DNA of 64,000 bases from NCBI GenBank assembly GCA_019638285.1, contig JAHBUB010000008.1, forward strand, positions 1 to 64,000. Direction: 5' to 3'. Under the pieces are notes generated by a model. The model was not told the DNA's origin, did not search any database, and worked only from the letters and a program-made list of their open reading frames with translations. Numbering within the stretch: position 1 is the first letter of the stretch; every line of letters begins with the position of its first letter. This stretch comes from Cyclobacteriaceae bacterium. Lineage in GTDB: Bacteria; Bacteroidota; Bacteroidia; Cytophagales; Cyclobacteriaceae. Shown here one piece after another: positions 45,648 through 53,749 of this stretch. A program made the position numbers and the translations under genes.

Positions 45648-46829
45648 ATGATCATGAAGCATATTTTTTACGTGTTATCCCTATTGTTCCTGTTCTCAAC
45701 TACCGGATGCAATAGCACCTCAAAGGATTCGGTGAAAGACACAAACTCAGACGATAAATCTAGTCCGGCACTTTCAGAAACGAGTGCTCAGTTACCACTC
45801 AATACCATTAAACTTCCTCCGGGCTTTTCGATAAGCGTATACGCTGAAGTGGATAATGCACGTTCCATGGTGCTTTCCCCTTCAGGAACCCTGTATGTTG
45901 GCAACAGAAGTGGGGACAAAGTATATGCCGTGAGGGATACCGATGGCGATTATAAAGCTGACAAGCGTTGGGTAATTGCTTCTGGCCTGAATATGCCCAA
46001 CGGGGTGGCATTCAAAGATGGGGATTTGTATGTGGCAGAGGTGAGCCGCATCTTAAAGTTTAAAGATATTGAGAATCATCTTTCCAACCCGGGCACTCCA
46101 GAAGTAGTGTATGATAAGTATCCTACCGAAACCCATCATGGGTGGAAGTATATCGCATTTGGCCCCGATGGTAAGTTGTATATACCTGTTGGCGCCCCCT
46201 GCAACATTTGCGCGCCTGAGAAACCCATCTATGCCAGCATTACGCGCATGAATGCAGATGGAACGGATATGGAGATATATGCCAGCGGTATACGCAATAC
46301 AGTTGGGTTCACCTGGCACCCCGAAACTAAAAACTTGTGGTTTACTGATAATGGTCGTGATATGATGGGAGATGATGTGCCTCCGTGTGAACTGAACTCT
46401 GCTCCACAGGCTGGAATGAATTTCGGGTATCCCTATTGCCATGGGGGTACCATAAAAGACCCAGAATTTGGTGATAAAAAACCATGCTCTGATTTCACTC
46501 CGCCCATCCAAAACCTAAATGCACATGTGGCGCCCTTAGGTGTGAAATTTTATACAGGCAATATGTTCCCTGCGGAATATAAAAATCAAATTTTTATTGC
46601 TGAACATGGATCTTGGAACCGTACTCTTAAGAGTGGATACTTGGTGAGTAGGGTAAAGATTGAGAACGGTAAGTCTGTGGGCTATGAAACTTTTGCTGAA
46701 GGGTGGTTGAATCACGACACACAGGAGGCATGGGGTAGGCCTGTAGATATTCTTGTAATGCCCGATGGCTCCATGCTGGTCTCGGATGATCAAGGAGGAA
46801 TGATCTATAGGATTGCCTATAGCGGTTAG
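45648..46829 (+). CDS. PQQ-dependent sugar dehydrogenase-like lipoprotein
   Basis: A 393-residue exported protein. A lipobox-type signal (FSTTGC, Cys about 21) precedes a six-bladed beta-propeller of the glucose/sorbosone dehydrogenase family. Visible family motifs are LPPGFSISVYAEVDNARSM, GNRSGDKVYAV, and HHGWKYIAFGPDGKLYIPVG. It would oxidise sugars or aldehydes in the periplasm if it binds PQQ; PQQ synthesis genes are not in the window. The second ATG (45654) is an alternative start. Confidence 0.85.
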   Translation: MIMKHIFYVLSLLFLFSTTGCNSTSKDSVKDTNSDDKSSPALSETSAQLPLNTIKLPPGFSISVYAEVDNARSMVLSPSGTLYVGNRSGDKVYAVRDTDGDYKADKRWVIASGLNMPNGVAFKDGDLYVAEVSRILKFKDIENHLSNPGTPEVVYDKYPTETHHGWKYIAFGPDGKLYIPVGAPCNICAPEKPIYASITRMNADGTDMEIYASGIRNTVGFTWHPETKNLWFTDNGRDMMGDDVPPCELNSAPQAGMNFGYPYCHGGTIKDPEFGDKKPCSDFTPPIQNLNAHVAPLGVKFYTGNMFPAEYKNQIFIAEHGSWNRTLKSGYLVSRVKIENGKSVGYETFAEGWLNHDTQEAWGRPVDILVMPDGSMLVSDDQGGMIYRIAYSG

Positions 46830-46838
46830 TTGTTTGTT

Positions 46839-46881
46839 CTAAGTCCTAATGCATAGGTTCTTTTGTGTCATTGGGACTTAG
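46839..46881. terminator. Bidirectional terminator hairpin
   Basis: CTAAGTCCTAATG (46839-46851) and CATTGGGACTTAG (46869-46881) pair over 13 positions with one G-T wobble. The hairpin lies between the convergent sugar dehydrogenase and the small secreted protein gene. Confidence 0.55.
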
Positions 46882-46890
46882 GAGTTAGGA

Positions 46891-47406
46891 CTAAAAATCG
46901 TCCGCGATATCATCAATTTTCTTGCCTTTATCTATTCTCATCATTTTTAGAACAGGGTAGGAGCGATAGGTGAGTCTAATTTCCTTTTTGGAATGGTTCC
47001 TAAATGTTAGGCTCAGACTGTCCGCAGTCCAATTGTACGAGTCTGTTGGCAAAATATACTTTGGCTTTCCATACAATTTTTCCATCCCTTTCATAAGACG
47101 CGTGTCCTTGTGCGTGATCACGTCAATTTGATACACCAGTCCTTTGTAGGTCTTCAACTCTAGTTTCCTCACCTTCACTTCTCCAATATTTTTATACTCT
47201 GGGTTGTCGACCTCGTACAAGGAAACCGGAAATTCATTCTTTTCCAGAATATCCTTTTTAAATTTAATGCCCACCACACTGTCTACCGGCATTCCTAAAA
47301 TTATATTCTTAAAACCGTTTCTTTTGGCTAGCTCTGAATCGTCCTGCGCCAGGCAGGCAAACTGAAAAGACAGGAATAGAAGCGTATATAGCGTCTTATT
47401 GAACAT
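46891..47406 (-). CDS. Secreted hypothetical protein
   Basis: A 171-residue protein with a signal peptide (about 1-21, ending CLAQ) and a mature part rich in charged beta-strands. Lines such as NGFKNIILGMPVDSVVG and GLVYQIDVITHKDTRLMKG resemble the small SmpA/BamE-like or YjfA-like tethered fold seen in secreted Bacteroidota proteins, but I do not recognise a named family. It starts 15 bases after the DUF2911 gene and is probably co-transcribed with it. Confidence 0.75.
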   Translation of the reverse strand: MFNKTLYTLLFLSFQFACLAQDDSELAKRNGFKNIILGMPVDSVVGIKFKKDILEKNEFPVSLYEVDNPEYKNIGEVKVRKLELKTYKGLVYQIDVITHKDTRLMKGMEKLYGKPKYILPTDSYNWTADSLSLTFRNHSKKEIRLTYRSYPVLKMMRIDKGKKIDDIADDF

Positions 47407-47421
47407 TTCTAAAAACGAATT

Positions 47422-47955
47422 TTATGGTTTAGTGTTTGGTTCCTTGTAATCAACAGGGATGATAACCTTTGTTTTATCCCACTGAAAATATAAATCTGCT
47501 TTATTATTTCTCGCATCGATTCCAATCGTAAAAGCTTCGGCTACTTCTTTGATGCTGGTGGTTGGTAATTCTATTCGCAATACATCTTTTTTAGGATTGT
47601 AATTGTAGGCACCCCAAAGACCAAGATCGGAATTGAAAATGATCGTCCAGGTAGTTTCATAAGGAATGGTAAAAATGGAATAGGTACCTGCTTTCAATTC
47701 TTTTCCACTCAGTATGATATCTCGCGTGATGGTGATTTCTGTTGCCTCGTTGGCTCCCGTACGCCAGACCTCACCAAAGGGCACCAATTTCCCAAAAACA
47801 TCGCGTCCGTTTTTGTGTGGTTGACTGTAGACTATTTTCATATATGTATCCTTATAGCGGGACGTAGTCATACTAAGTGGGCTTATCCGCTGTTCTTGGG
47901 CAAACGAGGGAATGCAACCCATCAAGAACATGATATAAATTAACCTGCTTCTCAT
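47422..47955 (-). CDS. DUF2911 secreted protein
   Basis: A 177-residue exported protein from ATG at 47955 with a signal peptide (MRSRLIYIMFLMGCIPSFAQ) and one DUF2911 domain. Visible motifs are KIVYSQPHKNGRDVFG, VPFGEVWRTGANEATEI and LKAGTYSIFTIP. The domain is common in Bacteroidota and has no known activity. The frame is open to a TTG at 47991, but the extra residues would bury the signal peptide. Confidence 0.88.
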   Translation of the reverse strand: MRSRLIYIMFLMGCIPSFAQEQRISPLSMTTSRYKDTYMKIVYSQPHKNGRDVFGKLVPFGEVWRTGANEATEITITRDIILSGKELKAGTYSIFTIPYETTWTIIFNSDLGLWGAYNYNPKKDVLRIELPTTSIKEVAEAFTIGIDARNNKADLYFQWDKTKVIIPVDYKEPNTKP

Positions 47956-48042
47956 AGTCGTTGGTGGCGAATATAACAATTTTGGTTCCAATCCTTAATT
48001 TTACACCTTACACAATGAATCTCAGTGTCTAACACAAAAATA

Positions 48043-48525
48043 ATGGAAAGACCCGCCTTTGACGATATTTATATGGAGCTCGCTGTAAACCTGGCCAAGC
48101 GGTCGCATTGTATCAAACGGCATGTGGGTGCAGTACTTACAAAAGACACTCGCATCATTTCCATCGGATACAATGGCCCACCACCGGGCACGCATAATTG
48201 CGATGAAGAATGGCCCCAAGAGGGTTGTCCACGTGATTCCAAAGGTGGTTGCTCTCTGGCCATCCATGCCGAGCAAAACGCAATACTCTATGCGGTAAAG
48301 AATAAGACTGCGGTAGATGGCGCTACATTATATGTCACCCTTTCACCATGCCTTTCATGCGCCAGGATCATTTTTAGTATGGGTATATTAAAGGTGATCT
48401 ACCTGAATTCCTATGCCGAACATAAAGGGCTGGAAAATGACGAAGGGGTTGATTTTCTAAGGAAGTTTGGGGTGATCTGTGAAAAATATTCGGGTAAGTT
48501 AGAGAATGTAACCTCCCTGATTTAG
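48043..48525 (+). CDS. Deoxycytidylate (dCMP) deaminase family protein
   Basis: A 160-residue zinc deaminase. The catalytic HAEQNAI motif (His ligand and Glu proton shuttle) is about residue 75, and the two Cys ligands are in SPCLSCARII. The PPPGTHNCDE insertion, present in dCMP deaminases and ComEB, indicates dCMP rather than cytidine as substrate. It would supply dUMP for thymidylate synthesis. Two starts are possible, GTG at 48025 and ATG at 48043; the second gives the usual N-terminus RPAFDDIYMELA. Confidence 0.92.
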   Translation: MERPAFDDIYMELAVNLAKRSHCIKRHVGAVLTKDTRIISIGYNGPPPGTHNCDEEWPQEGCPRDSKGGCSLAIHAEQNAILYAVKNKTAVDGATLYVTLSPCLSCARIIFSMGILKVIYLNSYAEHKGLENDEGVDFLRKFGVICEKYSGKLENVTSLI

Positions 48526-48576
48526 CCAGGGGATTGAATATATAGACTCCCACGCCTTGATCTGCCCCTAAATGTA

Positions 48577-48608
48577 AAAGGGAAGTGATATAGAAATCAC
48601 TTCCCTTT
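48577..48608. terminator. Perfect 13-base terminator stem
   Basis: AAAGGGAAGTGAT (48577-48589) pairs perfectly with ATCACTTCCCTTT (48596-48608) around a 6-base loop. It sits between the convergent deaminase and the small Lys/Ala-rich gene and probably terminates both. Confidence 0.85.
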
Positions 48609-48640
48609 GTAAAGTCGGAAGAGTATTAGGTCTTACCTAA

Positions 48641-48727
48641 TTACTTCTTCTTCTTTGCAGTTGTTTTCTTAGCTGCCTTCTTGGTAGCTTTTTTCTTAAC
48701 TGCTTTTTTTGCTGCTTTCTTTGCCAT
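48641..48727 (-). CDS. 28-residue Lys/Ala-rich histone-tail-like protein
   Basis: A very short ORF with ATG at 48727 and stop at 48641. Apart from the start Met, one Val and three Thr, all residues are Lys or Ala, in the pattern KKAAKK, KKAV and KKAT seen in H1-type histone tails and bacterial Hc1/AlgP-like proteins. It would be a strongly basic DNA- or RNA-binding peptide. Support for a real gene comes from the conserved-looking repeat pattern, isolation between two intergenic stretches, and a terminator (48577-48608) at its 3' side. Its promoter region is extremely AT-rich. Similar tiny proteins are annotated in some Bacteroidota as histone H1-like. Confidence 0.7.
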   Translation of the reverse strand: MAKKAAKKAVKKKATKKAAKKTTAKKKK

Positions 48728-48882
48728 AGCGTTTAATAATTTATGTTTTTTGGTTTAAACGTTGATGAAAGGTATAATAAAAATTTATTCCACAAAAATT
48801 TTTTCAAAAAAATTTTTAGTACTCAAAAATTTCACAAGGAAAAATGCTTTGTGTTTTGTGTCTTAGGTCTACATAAAAATGA

Positions 48883-49905
48883 TCACAAAATATTGACTTC
48901 GGGTGTCAGTTTGATTTGAAATTCTTCCATCACTGATACTTGAATTTTTTCAGATAAATTTAAGATTTCAGCACCACTTCCATTTCCATAGTTGACGAGC
49001 ACCAATGCTTGTTGAGGATGTACACCCACATTATTAATCCTTTTTCCTTTCCATCCGCATTGCTCAATGAGCCATCCGGCTGGCACTTTAATATTTTGAT
49101 TATCAATTGAATAGCCGGGTATCGTTGAATGTAAATTTTGTAAGGATTCGAACTGCTTTACATCTATGGTAGGATTTTTAAAGAAGCTTCCTGCGTTACC
49201 AATCACTACAGGATCAGGCAACTTACTCTTTCTGATATGGATCACTGCATCGCTTATAGATTGGATGGTTGTATGAGTGACATTCATCTCCTTGAGTGTC
49301 TCTTGCAGCGCGCCATAAGTGGTGTTGAATTGGTGGTCTTTTTTACTTAATCTTAAAGTAACACTTGAGATAAAATATTTTTTGGCTAACTCCCTTTTGA
49401 ACACACTTTCTCGGTAACCGAAGGCACATTCTTCATTGGAGAACGTTTTTAAACGTCCGGTGGAAAGCTCAATGGCCTCTACCCTTTCAATAAGATTTTT
49501 GATCTCCACACCATAGGCTCCAATGTTTTGCATCGGTGCAGCACCAACAGTACCCGGGATCAGAGATAGATTTTCTATTCCTCCCCAATCATTTGCTACT
49601 GCGTGCAGGACGAACTGGTGCCAATTTTCTCCTGCAGATACCCTCACCACGATATGGGTATCGGTTTCACTTACTGTTTCTATCCCTTTTATCTCGTCTT
49701 TAATGATTAGGCCATCAAAATCCTTTGTAAACAACACGTTACTGCCTCCTCCTAGGATATAGTGCCTTTCTTTTTTGAAAATAGGCGAGTGCAGTAAATC
49801 TACTAATTGATCTACCGTGGTAACGTGACACAAGTACTTGGCCTTGGCATTAATACCAAAGGTGTTGTAGGCCTTTAGGCTGACGTTCTCTTCTAACTTA
49901 ACCAT
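48883..49905 (-). CDS. murB: UDP-N-acetylenolpyruvoylglucosamine reductase
   Basis: A 340-residue FAD enzyme reducing UDP-GlcNAc-enolpyruvate to UDP-MurNAc in peptidoglycan synthesis. The FAD-binding segment has ILGGGSNVLFTKDFDGLII (about residues 51-69) and LSLIPGTVGAAPMQNIGAYGVEI. The later part keeps GNAGSFFKNP (the catalytic Ser region), WLIEQCGWKG and HPQQALVLVNY. The length fits the type I MurB of E. coli. It is 49 bases downstream of the lipoprotein gene at 49955 and could be read from that operon. Confidence 0.96.
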   Translation of the reverse strand: MVKLEENVSLKAYNTFGINAKAKYLCHVTTVDQLVDLLHSPIFKKERHYILGGGSNVLFTKDFDGLIIKDEIKGIETVSETDTHIVVRVSAGENWHQFVLHAVANDWGGIENLSLIPGTVGAAPMQNIGAYGVEIKNLIERVEAIELSTGRLKTFSNEECAFGYRESVFKRELAKKYFISSVTLRLSKKDHQFNTTYGALQETLKEMNVTHTTIQSISDAVIHIRKSKLPDPVVIGNAGSFFKNPTIDVKQFESLQNLHSTIPGYSIDNQNIKVPAGWLIEQCGWKGKRINNVGVHPQQALVLVNYGNGSGAEILNLSEKIQVSVMEEFQIKLTPEVNIL

Positions 49906-49954
49906 GATCTGGACTCCAAGGAAGAAAAAAGCATTGGAAAAATAAAATGTAAGG

Positions 49955-51133
49955 TCAGAAGATGGTAGATAATTCGTCAGATGAAAGTTTAAAAAGAGTG
50001 ATTCGTGGAAAACGCCCTGTTACATAAGTGGTGGCGCCTATGGCAATGCCTTCATCAGCTGTATTAATGATGCTTGTCACCTCAAAAGGGTTGGAGAATC
50101 CCAGGTATTTACTACCGAGAAAGTCACCGGTCGATTGTTCATACACATATATGCCGATCTGGCCACTTTTTGTATTACTCGCATAAAGGATGACATCCTT
50201 TTCATTGATTTTGGACACAAGAATTTTAACAGGCGCATTTTTTACCAACTCTGGTAATGGAAAGCCTCCCAGATCTGTACTTGACGAGATGCCAGAGCTA
50301 TTCAAAGAAGCTTTAGGGAGAAAGTAATTGTCACCAAAGTTAAAACGAGCTGTAGCATAGGTGTCCCCGCTGAGTTGCACCACACGACTGATACCCCCAT
50401 CATCTTGCTGACCTTGCACCACACCCAATCCACCGGTCCCTAGGTCAGTAAATACCAGCGAGAATGTATAGTTGTAGAAACCGTTAAAGAAGTACCGGCC
50501 TCCAGAGGTCTTGCCCACCTGAAAAGGAAATTGCCTGCCTGTTCTCAAAAAATGATTGATGATGGGTTCTTGTACGGCATCACCAGCGCCAACGCTATAC
50601 CCGGCTGTCTGTAATATGCCTCCTGTTTCATTTATGATGGAGACTTCACTCTCCTTGCTTGTATTATCATAACTCAATAAAATAAAATTTGAACCATCCA
50701 CAGCTGCTGCGGTAGGATAGGAGCCTCCTACATTGTACACTTCAATAATTGCTCCCTCTGTGTCTACTTCAACCAATTGAGTTTGAAATGATACGGCTTT
50801 CATGCAAAAGAAATAATACTTGCCATTTAGGAACAGAAGGTCCCCCACAGGGTTTAAATATTCTTCGTCCACCAATTGTTCGGAGACAAAGGCCCCCAAT
50901 TCATCTACTTTCATGAGGTAAGCACCGGAAAAATTAGACTCTTTCAATCTTCTTGAACCAAGAAAAAGATATCCCCCATCAGGGGTCTGTTGCATATCAA
51001 TCGGATTGAATGATGCATTGTAGAGATCGCTATCGTAAATGCGCACGAAGTTGGACTTATCGGCTGCTGGATCGCTTTCGTTGGCGCAGGACAACATGAA
51101 AAAGCAAAAGAATATAAATAGGTATTTATTCAT
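49955..51133 (-). CDS. Lipoprotein of unknown function
   Basis: A 392-residue protein with a lipobox signal (FFMLSCAN, Cys about 16). The mature part is beta-rich with repeated phrases like TPDGGYLFLGSRRL and ADEGIAIGATTYV, suggesting a WD/Kelch-like propeller, though I cannot name a family. It is the last gene of a four-gene operon with DUF1800, DUF1501 and a beta-barrel protein, with 5 bases to the gene upstream. Its likely place is at the outer membrane. Confidence 0.75.
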   Translation of the reverse strand: MNKYLFIFFCFFMLSCANESDPAADKSNFVRIYDSDLYNASFNPIDMQQTPDGGYLFLGSRRLKESNFSGAYLMKVDELGAFVSEQLVDEEYLNPVGDLLFLNGKYYFFCMKAVSFQTQLVEVDTEGAIIEVYNVGGSYPTAAAVDGSNFILLSYDNTSKESEVSIINETGGILQTAGYSVGAGDAVQEPIINHFLRTGRQFPFQVGKTSGGRYFFNGFYNYTFSLVFTDLGTGGLGVVQGQQDDGGISRVVQLSGDTYATARFNFGDNYFLPKASLNSSGISSSTDLGGFPLPELVKNAPVKILVSKINEKDVILYASNTKSGQIGIYVYEQSTGDFLGSKYLGFSNPFEVTSIINTADEGIAIGATTYVTGRFPRITLFKLSSDELSTIF

Positions 51134-51138
51134 AAGGA

Positions 51139-52020
51139 TTAGCGGTCAATGGATTTGAAACTTGTACTGAGGAAACGCATTGGAAAGAGACAGCCAATGG
51201 AAAGGACGATATTGTCTGTTTTCATATCATCAAGAGCATCTCCAATACCGGATAATCGATCATTGGTAAATCTATTTTTAGTGTCGGTCACATTGCTCAT
51301 ACCAATTCTGTAGGAGGCGTCAAATACCAGTCTTACATTACCTAGACTATAATGCAATCCGGCTCCTGCCATTAATCCCCAATAGCTTTTATGAAGAAGA
51401 TCTTTTGCACCCACAATGATAGGCTCACTTTGTAGTTCGTTGGTACCCCCAGATGCATAATCAGTCCCACTGATTTCCACTGTTTTACTCGCGTTTACGA
51501 GCAGGGAATAAAAGACTCCAGCTTGTATATAAGGTCTTAGTGTATTTCCAGTGATATCATACTTTATAATGAATGGAAAATCCGCATAATCAACCTTCAA
51601 TTCATGGTTATATTTTAATTGCAACACTTCCACTGCATTCTCAGGATTGTCCCACATGAACTCGTTGGTGTAGGTATACCTTGAAAGCCTGTAAGTGGGC
51701 TGAAAACTAAATCCAATGCCCTTGTAGTCAAACGTAATCTCGAGGGTAGCCTGACTCCCTAACTTTTTAAAACCATCATACTTTTTGTCTGTGAGTGGCA
51801 GCTCGTAATTGGTAGGGGTTAGCACAGAATAGCGTGTTTCAGGAGTTGCTTTGGTGAGGTTGGGGCCCACCTTAAGTCCAATCCACCATTGCTTATCTAA
51901 AAAACTACTTTGCTGCTGTTTTGCTTTATTTTTAAAACCGGCAGGAGGCTTTCTTAATGACTGTGCATAGAGGGTGTTGCAAAGGATAAGAAAAGCGAGC
52001 AATAGTAAAGGTCTTCTCAT
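51139..52020 (-). CDS. PorT-like outer-membrane beta-barrel protein
   Basis: A 293-residue exported protein with a signal peptide (about 1-19, ending LYAQ). Its mature part has alternating beta-strands such as LEITFDYKGIGFSFQPTYRL and GLMAGAGLHYSLGNVRL, typical of the eight-stranded outer-membrane beta-barrel (PorT/OmpA-like) family. It begins 1 base after the end of the DUF1501 gene, so the two are tightly coupled. It may handle or anchor the secreted products of the operon. Confidence 0.8.
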   Translation of the reverse strand: MRRPLLLLAFLILCNTLYAQSLRKPPAGFKNKAKQQQSSFLDKQWWIGLKVGPNLTKATPETRYSVLTPTNYELPLTDKKYDGFKKLGSQATLEITFDYKGIGFSFQPTYRLSRYTYTNEFMWDNPENAVEVLQLKYNHELKVDYADFPFIIKYDITGNTLRPYIQAGVFYSLLVNASKTVEISGTDYASGGTNELQSEPIIVGAKDLLHKSYWGLMAGAGLHYSLGNVRLVFDASYRIGMSNVTDTKNRFTNDRLSGIGDALDDMKTDNIVLSIGCLFPMRFLSTSFKSIDR

Positions 52021-52021
52021 G

Positions 52022-53740
52022 CTATCTGGAAATTATAAATGTTTTAGTGTCCTTAAGAAATCCTGACTTCAGTTTATATAAATACATACCTGGCTTAAAC
52101 CCCTGAAGATCTGCCCTAACTGAATGCTCGCCCGCATCAAGGGTGGCGTCAAGTAGCACTTTTAAAACCCTTCCTTGTGAGTCTATCAATTGAAGATTTA
52201 CCTGACTGGTGGTATTGATTATAAATTCGATGGTGGTATGATCATTTGCCGGATTTGGGTAACAACCCTTCAATGCAAACCTGGATTTAATAAAATCGGA
52301 GTTGGTGGCTGAAATAACCTGACTGGCTACGTCAAGTGGCTCATAGTTACCTGCTCCTTCTTCTTTCGGCCCGTTGATAAAGTCTCTAAAGAAGATATCG
52401 TTGTGTATGGTACCTTCATCTACTAACATCCAGTCCTTAAGTATATTGGCATACACCTGACGATAATCAAATTGCATTTCTACATTGTTCTTGGTCAGGT
52501 CAGGAACCTTACCTACTATACCCGGCTTTACCCCTTTGCCAAAAATAAACATAGGGCCTCCTGTTCCGTGATCAGTACCATAACTACCGTTAGAGTGAAC
52601 TCTACGACCAAATTCTGAAGTAGTAACCGTTAGCACCCTATCTTCAATACCTCGTGCCCGCAAATCTTCCTGAAAGGCCTTCATGGCTGAAGAGATATTA
52701 TACATCAACGCGGCATGGCCTCCCATTGTCGGATCGTAGCTTTCTACCTGCTCCGCATGGGTATCAAAACCTCCAACTTTTACCAAAAAAACTTTTGTTT
52801 TTACGCCTTGTCCGGCACCGCCTCCATCCAAAAGGCGAGCTATTAATTTAAGTTGAGGCGTAAGTCGATTTGTTACACTGCCAGAAGGGGCATTGAATGG
52901 ATATCTTTCCGGATAGGTTACTGTTGCCTCTGGTGAACTGCTGAAAACATCAAACAAACGTTTCGCATAATCTTCAGATTTTTCTTCCAAACCCAGTATC
53001 CAATTTAATTCTCTTCCATAAGGAGAATTGTCCAGAAATGTAGGAGGTTTGCCTCTTGGGTCTATACCTTTATCTACAAATCCCTCCAATTCGTTCACGA
53101 GGTTAAAAAATGAAACGGGATTGCTCAATGAAATTGATGTAGGGATGTTTCCCTCCTGGTGAAATATAAGCGACACATCACTGCCCATCTCAATGGCCAA
53201 CGGATCTTTCATTTCTTCATTGGGAAACTCGTCCGGATACACTTTGGGTGCAAATTCCTGTTGCAGGAATCGCCCCACCCAACCTGAAGAGTAATAATCA
53301 TCGAAGCTTCCGCCCATAAAAGAGATATCTCTGCCTCTAAAATGAGATCCGTTGTTGTTTTTATAAGACACCCCCTGAACAAAACTCATTCGCCCTTGGT
53401 CGTAGAGCTCCTTCATTCCCATCATATCCGGGTGCAGCCCAATCTGAGCATCTGATGCGACAGTACTGTCAACGTGTATCATTTTGCGCAAACTGTTTTT
53501 GGCAGGAATTGCAATATTGGCACGTCTGCTATAGTATTGATCGTAGGCTTCTACTGGGATCAGACAATTGAGACCATCGTTGCCACCATGCATTTGCAAG
53601 ATCACCAACACCCTGTCATTATTGCTTTGCTGAGCCATGCGGGTCAGTGAATTTTCTGCCATAAGCTTTAGCGGAATACCTCCTATGGTGAAAGGCACAC
53701 TTGCCCACGATAGTCTTTTTATGAAATCTCTTCGCTTCAT
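52022..53740 (-). CDS. DUF1501 protein with Tat signal and T9SS type A sorting domain
   Basis: A 572-residue protein. It begins with a twin-arginine signal (MKRRDFIKRLSWASVPFTIG), followed by a DUF1501 alkaline-phosphatase-like domain with LVILQMHGGNDGLNCLIP-type opening, GSHFRGRDI and TSEFGRRV, TDHGTGGP motifs. The last 80 residues form a T9SS type A sorting domain (CYPNPANDHTTIEF and KPGMYLYKL). It should be folded in the cytoplasm, exported by Tat, and then moved across the outer membrane by T9SS. DUF1501 genes are nearly always next to DUF1800 genes, as here, but the reaction is unknown. Confidence 0.9.
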   Translation of the reverse strand: MKRRDFIKRLSWASVPFTIGGIPLKLMAENSLTRMAQQSNNDRVLVILQMHGGNDGLNCLIPVEAYDQYYSRRANIAIPAKNSLRKMIHVDSTVASDAQIGLHPDMMGMKELYDQGRMSFVQGVSYKNNNGSHFRGRDISFMGGSFDDYYSSGWVGRFLQQEFAPKVYPDEFPNEEMKDPLAIEMGSDVSLIFHQEGNIPTSISLSNPVSFFNLVNELEGFVDKGIDPRGKPPTFLDNSPYGRELNWILGLEEKSEDYAKRLFDVFSSSPEATVTYPERYPFNAPSGSVTNRLTPQLKLIARLLDGGGAGQGVKTKVFLVKVGGFDTHAEQVESYDPTMGGHAALMYNISSAMKAFQEDLRARGIEDRVLTVTTSEFGRRVHSNGSYGTDHGTGGPMFIFGKGVKPGIVGKVPDLTKNNVEMQFDYRQVYANILKDWMLVDEGTIHNDIFFRDFINGPKEEGAGNYEPLDVASQVISATNSDFIKSRFALKGCYPNPANDHTTIEFIINTTSQVNLQLIDSQGRVLKVLLDATLDAGEHSVRADLQGFKPGMYLYKLKSGFLKDTKTFIISR

Positions 53741-53749
53741 TTTCTTATT

